A stretch of DNA of 40,201 nt, taken from NCBI GenBank assembly GCA_009692065.1, contig SHZY01000045.1, positions 1 through 40,201 of the forward strand, given 5' to 3'. Source of the DNA: Gemmataceae bacterium. GTDB lineage: Bacteria; Planctomycetota; Planctomycetia; Gemmatales; Gemmataceae. A program made the position numbers and the translations under genes. Positions 33,620 through 40,201 of the stretch are shown in pieces. Position 1 is the first letter of the stretch, and each line of letters begins with the position of its first letter. The notes under the pieces were generated by a model. It had not been told where the DNA came from and made no database searches. It saw only the letters and a list, made by a program, of their open reading frames with translations.

Positions 33620-34597
33620 TCACGAACCAGCGGGCGCCGCCGCCATCTTCTTCTTGGCGCGAATGATGGCCTCGCGGAGCTGGAATTTCAGAATCACGTT
33701 GCCGAGCTGGATGCGGTCGCCATCCACAAGCTCGCGCTGATCCGCGACTGGCACTTCGTTGACCAGCGTCTGCTCCGGTGGGGAGCCGTTATTGATCAGG
33801 TAGTACTTGCCGGAAATCTGCTTGATGTAGCAGTGTTTTTTCTCGACCTTCATGTCGCGGAACAGCGCGATGTCGGCATGCTCATCGCGGCCCAACAGGC
33901 TCGCGGTCTTGTCGAGCGGATACTCGCGTCCTTCCTGCCAGCCGCGCATGACCTTGACGTTGGCAGGTTGAAAAACGGTCTGCACGAAAGCGGACAGCGA
34001 ACCAATGCAGGCACCGAGGATGACTAGGCCAAACGCGTTGCCCAGGTAGGTTGTCGCGCCCGCTTTGAGAGCAACAAAATACAGCAAGTCGAACAGCGCG
34101 CCGCCGATGAAGCCCCCGAGGAGGCCGCCGATGGTGCCGTAGCTGAGCTTCCCGAGCGAGCGCGCCGCGATACCTTCGCTGGCGCCGATGGCGATACCCA
34201 AAAGACTCCAGCCCAGGCCGCGCGCGATCATGCCGACGAACAGGTAAAAGACCCCCTGCGTGTCCATGATGATGTCCATGGCCGTGAACATCTTGCGGAT
34301 GCCGGTGTTGATCAGATCGCCGACCAGCATGCCGATGCCACCGCCGACCATGGCAATGAGCACGCCATAGGAAGCGAGCCGCGCGAAGCGTACCAGCGAT
34401 TGATCGCGGATGGCCTCGACGCTGACAACGAAGTAGCCGATCGATCCGCCGATGATCGCGCCCCCAAGGAGCAAATTGAAATTGAGGTAGGCGTCGCTCG
34501 GGTTCCGCTCACCCAGGACGCCGAACAGCATCCAGCCGAGCAATCCGCCCAGGGCGCCGAAAACGGCGTTGAAGTACATCTTGCTGAGAATGGCCAT
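33620..34597 (-). CDS. FHA-domain membrane protein
   Basis: The ATG at 34597 (MAILSKMYFNAVFGALGGLL) is preferred over an upstream ATG that adds 19 non-family residues. The 325-residue product has about six hydrophobic, glycine-rich segments over residues 8-215. A C-terminal FHA domain at about 225-315 shows the signature order LGRDEHADIAL, KKHCYIKQISGKYYLINNGS and VDGDRIQLGNVILKFQL. FHA domains bind phosphothreonine peptides, so this protein may link Ser/Thr kinase signals to the membrane. It diverges from the UbiB-like gene across a palindrome-bearing spacer. Confidence 0.85.
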   Translation of the reverse strand: MAILSKMYFNAVFGALGGLLGWMLFGVLGERNPSDAYLNFNLLLGGAIIGGSIGYFVVSVEAIRDQSLVRFARLASYGVLIAMVGGGIGMLVGDLINTGIRKMFTAMDIIMDTQGVFYLFVGMIARGLGWSLLGIAIGASEGIAARSLGKLSYGTIGGLLGGFIGGALFDLLYFVALKAGATTYLGNAFGLVILGACIGSLSAFVQTVFQPANVKVMRGWQEGREYPLDKTASLLGRDEHADIALFRDMKVEKKHCYIKQISGKYYLINNGSPPEQTLVNEVPVADQRELVDGDRIQLGNVILKFQLREAIIRAKKKMAAAPAGS

Positions 34598-34682
34598 GTG
34601 GTCTCTCGCGAAAGGGTCTCCGTTGTTTTTAAGGAACGGAACGCCCGATTGCAATGCGCAAAGGTGATGGCTAAGATAAAAT

Positions 34683-34746
34683 GTTTAGCCGCTTGCGGCT
34701 TAGCGTTCGCCAGGCGACGCGCGAGCGCTAAGCCGCAAGCGGCAAA
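34683..34746. repeat. Long palindrome, GTTTAGCCGCTTGCGGC family
   Basis: Arms of about 23 bp (34683-34705 and 34725-34746) are inverted, with the GCCGCTTGCGGCTTAGCG core seen also inside the ThDP enzyme gene and near 23681. It lies between the divergent FHA and UbiB-like genes, so here it cannot be a shared terminator; it is 21 bp before the UbiB-like start and could fold in its leader RNA. Confidence 0.85.
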
Positions 34747-34767
34747 CAGGAATGGGGAATCCTCGAA

Positions 34768-36420
34768 ATGTTCTCACGCTTCGATCGCAACGCCAAGCGC
34801 GTCGGTGAAATCCTGGCGATCCTCGGTCGCTACGGCCTCGCCGACTGGCTGAGCGGGCTCAACTACGAGTGGCTGCAAGGCCGGCTGGTCAGCTTCGACG
34901 GCGAACGGCTCGGCACGATGATGCAGGAAGCGCGCATCCGCCTTGCCCTCACCGAGCTCGGCGCGACGTTCATCAAGCTCGGGCAGATGCTCAGCACCCG
35001 CGCCGACGTCGTCGGCCCCGCTCTCGCCGAGGAGCTGGCGCAACTACGCTCCCATACGCCGCCCGATCCAGTTGAGAAGATCAAGGAAACCATTCGCACC
35101 GAGCTGGGCCAATCCGTTGACGATCTGTTCGCCGAGTTCAACGATACGCCGCTCGCCTCCGCCTCGATCGGCCAGGTGCATCAAGCTAAATTGACCACCG
35201 GCGAGCAGGTCGTCGTCAAGGTCCAGCACGGGGGCATCGAGCAGAAGATCCTCGGCGATCTCGACATCATGGGGGTCCTGGTCGATCTGGCCCAGAAGCA
35301 CGTCTCCTACGTTCGCCCCTTTCAACCCGTGTCGATGCTGCGCGAGTTTCGCCGCACGCTGCTGAGCGAGCTGGATTTTTCCTCGGAGAAGCGCAACCTG
35401 CAAGAATTCGCGGAGAACTTCGTCAAGGACAAGAACGTCCACTTTCCGAAAGTCCATGCCGACTTGTGCAGCCGGCGCGTCTTGACGATGGAGATGCTCA
35501 TCGGCGTTTCGGGCGAGGACGTGCCGGCCATGCGCACGTCCGGTTTCGATATGAACGAGTTCGCTCAGCGCGGCGCCAACATGTACCTCGACATGATCTT
35601 CCGCGACGGCTTCTACCATGCCGACCCGCACCCCGGCAACCTGATGATGCTGCCGGGCGGCGTCGTCGGCGTGCTCGATTGCGGCATGGTCGGCCGGCTC
35701 GACGACACCATGCGCGAGGAAGTCGAATCGCTGCTCCTGTCCATCATCAGCAAGGACGCCGTCGAATTGACCGATACGGTGATGCGTCTGGGCGCTGTCC
35801 CGTCCAACCTGGATCGTGACGGACTGCGCACCGAGATCAGCAATTTCGTCAGCGAGTTCGCCAGCCGGTCGTTGCGCGATTTCAACCTCAGTGCCGCTCT
35901 CAAACAGATGACCGACATCGTGCGCCGCTACCACATCATCCTGCCGAGCACGCTCGCGCTGATGCTGAAGACGCTGGTGATGCTGGAGGGGACGTCGCGG
36001 ACCTTGAGCCCGAACTTCAACCTCGCCGCCCTGATCGAGCCGTACCAGGTGAAGGTGTTCAAGCACCGCCTGTCCTTCGAGCGACTGTTCAAACGGCTCT
36101 ACCGCGCCTATCGCGACTGGGATCGGCTCATCGACATGTTGCCGCGCGACCTGACGGAGATTTTACGCCGCGTCCGCTCGGGCACCTTCGAGATGCGGCA
36201 CGAACATCACCGGCTGGAATCGGCCATCAACCGGCTGATCATGGGCGTCTTGTCGGCCTCGTTCTTCATGGGCTCAGCGCTGCTCTTGGCGCACAAGGTG
36301 CCGCCGGCGCCGGGCGACGTGTCGATCACCGGCGTCATAGGGTTTGTGGTGTCGATGGTGTTCGTGTGGAGGTTGATCCGGTCCATCCACAAGGCGGAGG
36401 ATGCGGATAAGAAGAAATGA
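34768..36420 (+). CDS. ABC1/UbiB family atypical kinase
   Basis: UbiB-family proteins are membrane-bound kinase-like ATPases needed for ubiquinone and other lipid pathways. The 550-residue product shows the family order: KLGQMLSTRADVVG (KxGQ motif) near residue 72, LASASIGQVHQAKL near 128, VVVKVQHGG with the ATP-site lysine, LDFSSEKRNLQEFAEN, and the catalytic YHADPHPGNLMMLPGG near 290. The metal-binding loop reads VLDCGMVG, so the usual DFG is DCG. Two C-terminal membrane helices (about 490-510 and 518-538) anchor it. Planctomycetes often use menaquinone, so the real substrate is open. It is preceded and followed by palindromes and stands alone. Confidence 0.93.
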   Translation: MFSRFDRNAKRVGEILAILGRYGLADWLSGLNYEWLQGRLVSFDGERLGTMMQEARIRLALTELGATFIKLGQMLSTRADVVGPALAEELAQLRSHTPPDPVEKIKETIRTELGQSVDDLFAEFNDTPLASASIGQVHQAKLTTGEQVVVKVQHGGIEQKILGDLDIMGVLVDLAQKHVSYVRPFQPVSMLREFRRTLLSELDFSSEKRNLQEFAENFVKDKNVHFPKVHADLCSRRVLTMEMLIGVSGEDVPAMRTSGFDMNEFAQRGANMYLDMIFRDGFYHADPHPGNLMMLPGGVVGVLDCGMVGRLDDTMREEVESLLLSIISKDAVELTDTVMRLGAVPSNLDRDGLRTEISNFVSEFASRSLRDFNLSAALKQMTDIVRRYHIILPSTLALMLKTLVMLEGTSRTLSPNFNLAALIEPYQVKVFKHRLSFERLFKRLYRAYRDWDRLIDMLPRDLTEILRRVRSGTFEMRHEHHRLESAINRLIMGVLSASFFMGSALLLAHKVPPAPGDVSITGVIGFVVSMVFVWRLIRSIHKAEDADKKK

Positions 36421-36429
36421 TCGCGATCC

Positions 36430-36469
36430 TCGTTTAGCGCCCGCGTGGCGCCACGCGGGCGCTAAACGA
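36430..36469. terminator. Perfect 40-bp palindrome between convergent genes
   Basis: Two 20-bp arms meet without a spacer (TCGTTTAGCGCCCGCGTGGC at 36430-36449, reverse complement at 36450-36469). It is the most perfect copy of the CGTTTAGCGCCC family and lies in the 57 bp between the UbiB-like gene and the convergent propeller/heme gene. A bidirectional terminator is likely from position. Confidence 0.65.
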
Positions 36470-36477
36470 AGACGGAA

Positions 36478-39000
36478 TTAATCCTTGCGAAACATCTTGT
36501 GCGTGCGATCCCCGCGCGAATACAGGTACGCCACCAGGTCCAAAATCTCCTCACGCTCCAGCCCATCGATCAGGCCGTCGGGCATTAGCGAGATTTTCGA
36601 CGGCTCGATCGACTCGAGCAGGTTGCGATTGACAACGGTGATCTTGTTCGGATCGAGCATGTCGGTGTTGACGTGCATGCCGTCGGCGTTAAGGTTGACC
36701 ACGCGGCCGATGATCTGCTTGCCATCCGTGGTCGTGACCACGATGGCGGCATGTTGATCACTCACCACCTTGCTGGGCTCAATGATCGACTCCAACAGAT
36801 CGCGCAAGCCGAAACGGCCGGAGACAAGCGTGAGGTCCGGCCCGGTGGCGCCGCCTTCGTTGTTGAAGCGATGGCACGCGAAGCACTTGGTCTCGCCGAA
36901 CAGGTTGCGGCCCTTGTCGAAGTTACGGCCCACCAGCCCCTTCTCGGCGACCGGGATCAACTCCTCGACGGTATACTTCTTCACGAGCGGCCGTGGCTTG
37001 GAAGTGAACTTTGGTGAAGCCGGCTGCGGCACGCTGGCGATGGCGGCCTGGAGGACGTTCTTCTCGCCCGCGGAAAGCGAATCGATGGCGTCCTTGCGGA
37101 TGTTGCGCAGGAAAGCGTGAAAGCTCTGGTGGCCGCGGTAGCCGGCGGCTTTGTGGAACCAGTCGAAGTACTGCTCACGCTCGCGGACGGTCCAGCCCGT
37201 CTTGACGGTGCGCAGGGCGAAGGCGTATTCGATCTGCTCTTCCTGGGTCGGCGCCTTGGCGATGAGGGCGAGCGTCTTGGTCGGGCCGCCTGGCACTTCG
37301 AGATAGGCGATCAGCTTGCCCAGTTCCGCGTTCACTTCGCGGGCCTTGGCGGGGTACCAGGCGCTGAGCCGTTTGCCGACGCTCTCCTTCTCCTCGGCCG
37401 TCGGCATCCCCATACGGATGAATACAAGCTGATAGGCACGCAGGTAATCGATTCGTTCGGCGTCGTCCAGTTTTGACCAATCGATGTGCTCAAGCGCCTT
37501 GAGCATTTTCGGCTGCAGCGACTTGTCTCCGGCGCGGGCCAAACCGATGATCGCATGGGTCAGCGCGATCGGGTGTTTCTCCGCCAGAGCTTTGTCTTGC
37601 CAGCTCTCCGGATCCTGGAACTCAAGCACGGTGCGGGCGGCGTAGCGCAAGAACCGATCCGGATTGCTGAGATAGGGCCAGGCCGTCTCAACGGCTTTCG
37701 GGTCCTTCTTGCCGTAGAACGATTCGAGTCTCTTCCGCTTGGCGCGCTGGAGTGAACCCACATTGACCGCGCTCTCTTCCGATGCCGGCGAGGTCGATTC
37801 CTTGCCGACGTAGGTGACGCGATACAACCCCGACATGGTGGTGCGGCCGCCGATGGTGAAATAAAGCGTGCCATCTTTCGGATTGACGATGACATCCGTG
37901 AGCGGCAGCGGCGAGCCGTTCAGAAACTCTTCCAGTTCGCCCTTGTAGCTGGCGCCGTCCGGCGTCAGGTGGCAGGCGTAGAGCTTGCCGTAGCTCCAGT
38001 CGCAGCAGAAGAGGGCTTCTTGATACTTGGCGGGGAACTTGGCGCCGTAGCCAAAGACCATGCCGGTGGGGCTGCCTGGGCCGACGTTGACGACGGGCGG
38101 CAGGTTGTCGGGATGGTATTCGTACATCTTTCCTGTGCCGCCGCGCCAGCCGAACTCGCTGCCATCGACTGCATGACAAATGCGTGTTGGCCGATACCAC
38201 GGCAGGTTGATGTCGTATTCCATGTCGGAATCGTAGGTGAAGAGTTCACCGTCGCGGTTGAAGGCGGCGTCGTACTGATTGCGATAGCCGACGGAAATGA
38301 GCGTCCACTCCTTGCCGTCCTTGTCGGTCTTGTAAATGCAACCGGCCGGCGCCATGATGCCGACGGCATGCCCGCTGGGGTCCCACAAACGCGGGATCAG
38401 GAAATCCTCGCCCCAGATCCGCGGCACGGTGGTCTTGTCGGTCTTGATCGGCTTGGTGTGATTGCCGTGCAGGACATAGAGCGACTTGCCATCGGGTCCT
38501 AGTATCACGGCATGCGGTCCGTGCTCGCCGCCGCCGTCGATCTCGCGCAGCAGCTCCTTTTTGTCGAGCACGTCGTTGTTTTGCGACGAGGTGACTCGCC
38601 ACAACCCGCGAGGCTTGTACTTGCGGCCTTCGTTGACGACGACGTAAAGGCTATCGAACGCCCAGAGAAGACCGTGGGCTTCGCCGAGCTGGACGGGCAG
38701 TTCCTCGATCTTGGTGTCATCGGCCTTGCCGCCGAGCGCGGGAGGCGTGATGCGGTAGAGCTTGCCGTATTGATCGGACGCGATGAGCCGGCCCTTGGGA
38801 TCGACGGTCATACTCACCCAGGACCCGCGCGTCTCCCGCAGCACCGAGTAGAGCAGCTCGACCTTGAAATCCTTCTTGACCTTGATGAGCTCGATCGGCG
38901 TCGCCGTCGGCTTCTTGAACTTCTTGCCCTCCTGCGCATGCACCGAGCCGAGGACTGCCACGATAAGAGTTGCCGCGATAACAAAACGCGATTTCGACAC
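36478..39000 (-). CDS. Secreted propeller/HEAT protein with C-terminal heme-binding domain
   Basis: The GTG at 39000 follows a GGGAG site. The 840-residue protein has a signal peptide (FVIAATLIVAVLGSVHA). A beta-propeller of the planctomycete putative membrane-bound dehydrogenase type spans about residues 30-400 (SWVSMTVDPKGRLIASDQYG, GEHGPHAVILGPDGKSLYVL, LTDVIVNPKDGTLYFTIGG). Helical HEAT-like repeats follow to about 640. The end is the Pirellula/Verrucomicrobium-type heme-binding domain with CFACH at 706-710 in KCFACHRFNNEGGATGPDLT. Related proteins are thought to oxidise sugars or other substrates in the periplasm, but activity is unproven. It is monocistronic as far as can be seen. Confidence 0.9.
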   Translation of the reverse strand: MSKSRFVIAATLIVAVLGSVHAQEGKKFKKPTATPIELIKVKKDFKVELLYSVLRETRGSWVSMTVDPKGRLIASDQYGKLYRITPPALGGKADDTKIEELPVQLGEAHGLLWAFDSLYVVVNEGRKYKPRGLWRVTSSQNNDVLDKKELLREIDGGGEHGPHAVILGPDGKSLYVLHGNHTKPIKTDKTTVPRIWGEDFLIPRLWDPSGHAVGIMAPAGCIYKTDKDGKEWTLISVGYRNQYDAAFNRDGELFTYDSDMEYDINLPWYRPTRICHAVDGSEFGWRGGTGKMYEYHPDNLPPVVNVGPGSPTGMVFGYGAKFPAKYQEALFCCDWSYGKLYACHLTPDGASYKGELEEFLNGSPLPLTDVIVNPKDGTLYFTIGGRTTMSGLYRVTYVGKESTSPASEESAVNVGSLQRAKRKRLESFYGKKDPKAVETAWPYLSNPDRFLRYAARTVLEFQDPESWQDKALAEKHPIALTHAIIGLARAGDKSLQPKMLKALEHIDWSKLDDAERIDYLRAYQLVFIRMGMPTAEEKESVGKRLSAWYPAKAREVNAELGKLIAYLEVPGGPTKTLALIAKAPTQEEQIEYAFALRTVKTGWTVREREQYFDWFHKAAGYRGHQSFHAFLRNIRKDAIDSLSAGEKNVLQAAIASVPQPASPKFTSKPRPLVKKYTVEELIPVAEKGLVGRNFDKGRNLFGETKCFACHRFNNEGGATGPDLTLVSGRFGLRDLLESIIEPSKVVSDQHAAIVVTTTDGKQIIGRVVNLNADGMHVNTDMLDPNKITVVNRNLLESIEPSKISLMPDGLIDGLEREEILDLVAYLYSRGDRTHKMFRKD

Positions 39001-39425
39001 GGTAAGACTCCCAAGGAAGGCTAGAATCGATTTCGTTGCTGGTAATGATATTCACGTTGGCGAGCGGAGTCTTGTGCACGCGGAAAATTTGCTGTGTCAG
39101 TGGCACCGCTCGATACAGGTCGTCGGGCACCTGAGCCGCCCAGACCAGAGATTTTTTGTATCCAAAGTTGCGCATTTTCAGGCTCGTTCACGTCCGCGCG
39201 GCTCATGCCGCTCAAGGGTTGTGTAACCGAAGGCCCGCATCTTCAGGCCCGTTCACGAGCCTTGTCGCGCCGTGGTGTAGGCCCGTCCTACAGGACGAGT
39301 AACGCGGGAGCGCCCCCGTTGTGGCACGGTCTCCTGACCGTGCCGCCGTTTCGACCGCAGGTCTCCCGGCTTCAGGAGACCTGCGGTCGAGACCGTGCCA
39401 CAACGGAGTACCGGTTGCGCGCGCG
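39001..39425. other. Gene-free, repeat-rich region
   Basis: About 425 bp without a credible gene. It contains two similar words about 60 bp apart (GCATTTTCAGGCTCGTTCACG near 39173 and GCATCTTCAGGCCCGTTCACG near 39237, quoted here only approximately) and the nested palindrome at 39317-39405. The promoter of the propeller/heme gene should lie near 39010-39060; no clear boxes were found. Confidence 0.45.
39317..39405. repeat. Nested palindrome of GGCACGGTCTC and CGACCGCAGGTCTCC
   Basis: Outer 17-bp arms CGTTGTGGCACGGTCTC (39317-39333) and its reverse complement (39389-39405) enclose inner 15-bp arms CGACCGCAGGTCTCC (39352-39366) and its reverse complement (39375-39389). The outer arm matches the smaller hairpin at 745-770. 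The structure could fold as one long or two alternative hairpins downstream of the small membrane protein gene. Confidence 0.85.
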
Positions 39426-39836
39426 TCACCGCCCCGTGCCATCCTCGAAGGAGCCGTCGCCGGGATCGCTGTGGCGCCGGCGATTGCGAATGCCGTCGTC
39501 CGGCTCCTCTTCGTATTTGTCGAAGTCCTCCAGCTTCCGCAGGCGTAGATCTTCCATGGCCGGCACCGCGTTGGCGATGAGGTACCCCGTCGTGCCGCCG
39601 ATGGCCGCGCCGATCAGGGCAAAACCATAGATGAGAAAATCGAACCCGCCGTCCGCGCCCATGCCGGGCTGATTCTGGCTGAACGAAAAGACGGCGCCGA
39701 CAACACCTCCGAAAATCTCGCCGCCGAATCACAAGAGAACAAACGTGACGACATAACCGGCCCCACTCCGGCCCTTCTCCTTCATCATCGCGGCGATTTT
39801 CTTCGAGATCATAATAACCAAGACGATTTCCAGCAT
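39426..39836 (-). pseudogene. Small membrane protein interrupted by in-frame TGA (probable Trp codon)
   Basis: The ATG at 39836, behind a strong GAAGGAGAG site, starts MLEIVLVIMISKKIAAMMKE and GRSGAGYVVTFVLL, then meets TGA at 39731-39729 (codon 36). The same frame goes on FGGEIFGGVVGAVFSFSQ, then FDFLIYGFALIGAAIGGTTG, and an acidic/arginine-rich tail to 39426. Read through, it makes a 136-residue protein with two to three membrane helices. From memory, related planctomycete proteins have Trp at this spot (LWFGGE), so TGG to TGA is the simplest explanation. No SECIS-like hairpin follows. An internal ATG at 39662 could start a shorter protein of 78 residues. Confidence 0.6.
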
Positions 39837-39947
39837 GACCTCTCCTTCGCATTGAAGTGTAGAAGCAGTTGACTTGCAGTGTATATACTTCGCGTGCTCC
39901 CTTTTTGCGGATTTTTGTTGACATCCGCCCCAATCGGGTTTATCTTC

Positions 39948-39961
39948 TAGCAGCCCGTTGA
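39948..39961. repeat. IS terminal inverted repeat (inner end)
   Basis: TAGCAGCCCGTTGA is the reverse complement of the end at 131-148, and it directly abuts the stop codon of the transposase fragment (39964-39962). Confidence 0.78.
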
Positions 39962-40201
39962 TTAAGTCGATATTTCGGCATCGATCACGTCGAGCGCGAC
40001 GGCGACGGTCCAAAGGTCGGTCGTCGGAACATTTTCACTTCGGTGCGACCGGCGGCCGCAGGTTCGACTCCAAAGCATCTCGGTGGCAAAATAGAGAGAC
40101 CAAAAAAGGCCGGCGAGGCCTTGCAGGCTCTTGGCAGTGCCAATTCCAAACAACTTTCGCATCATCAATCCCAAATTGCGCGCGGCCACCTGGATCAAGT
40201 A
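39962..40201 (-). CDS. Transposase C-terminus, IS1182-like (partial)
   Basis: The minus strand enters the window reading YLIQVAARNLGLMMRKLFGI and ends at the TAA at 39964-39962. The 'AARNLG--MRKLFG-G' block is the typical C-terminal part of IS1182-type DDE transposases, after the catalytic glutamate. The 79 visible residues include an unremarkable tail. The stop lies inside or next to the terminal repeat at 39948-39961, as in compact IS elements. Its orientation is the same as the fragment at 1-56; the two cannot be the same copy unless the window is circular. Confidence 0.78.
   Translation of the reverse strand, partial: YLIQVAARNLGLMMRKLFGIGTAKSLQGLAGLFWSLYFATEMLWSRTCGRRSHRSENVPTTDLWTVAVALDVIDAEIST

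Noticed and set aside
39729..39731. Selenocysteine at the TGA of the small membrane protein
   Set aside because: No cysteine or redox context and no fitting hairpin downstream; a Trp to stop change explains it better.
39253..39933. 226-residue minus-strand frame over the small membrane protein
   Set aside because: It is arginine/glycine-rich, out of frame with the family-like sequence, and runs through the nested palindrome.

Overview
The window looks like a chromosomal stretch from a planctomycete, most likely of the Gemmata/Gemmataceae type. The evidence is the set of gene families: two DUF1501 proteins with twin-arginine leaders, a large secreted propeller/HEAT protein ending in the planctomycete/verrucomicrobial heme-binding domain, a membrane FHA protein, multiheme cytochromes, high GC, and many small palindromic repeats between genes. 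No rRNA, tRNA or CRISPR array was seen. Both edges cut transposases that look like the IS1182 family, in the same (minus) orientation, and both have the same 14-bp terminal repeat.

Layout, left to right. 1-2.5 kb: transposase start, small proteins, DUF1501 protein and a membrane-anchored MsrB. 2.6-5.5 kb: an Old Yellow Enzyme-like flavoprotein diverging from an orphan solute-binding lipoprotein. 5.6-9.5 kb: a FliA/WhiG-type sigma factor, then a three-gene minus-strand operon (LptA/LptC-like anchored protein, four-helix membrane protein, secreted HEAT protein). 9.9-13.5 kb: ClpX with a clear terminator, then a frameshifted YhaM-like HD nuclease. 13.8-17.1 kb: a secreted protein of unknown function and a SEC-C/TPR protein. 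17.3-22 kb: a tightly overlapping minus-strand operon that looks like the first two steps of trans-4-hydroxy-L-proline catabolism: a proline racemase-family epimerase, a FAD amine dehydrogenase, a fused ferredoxin/NAD(P)-FAD subunit and an SBF-like transporter.

22-30 kb: a secreted HEAT protein with one CxxCH, a thioredoxin-like protein split by an in-frame TGA, an HNH nuclease with an overlapping partner, a second DUF1501 protein, a Tudor-like repeat protein broken by a 10-bp tandem duplication, and a ThDP-dependent acetolactate-synthase-like enzyme. 30-40 kb: an octaheme cytochrome c with an overlapping four-helix membrane protein, a remnant of fructose-1,6-bisphosphatase, an FHA membrane protein, a UbiB-family kinase, the propeller/HEAT/heme protein, and a small membrane protein with an in-frame TGA.

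The most interesting signal is the thioredoxin-like gene at 23733-24734. Its in-frame TGA (codon 88) directly follows a cysteine codon. A hairpin begins nine bases after the TGA, and its geometry fits a bacterial SECIS element: a 6-bp upper stem and a 10-nt apical loop starting with G, 21 nt after the TGA. This may be an unannotated selenoprotein. The second theme is repeat biology. Hairpin elements occur between genes, and similar ones lie in frame inside the epimerase and the ThDP enzyme. The window also holds several broken reading frames (HD nuclease, Tudor-like gene, fbp remnant, small membrane protein). These could reflect real decay or sequence errors and should be considered together.
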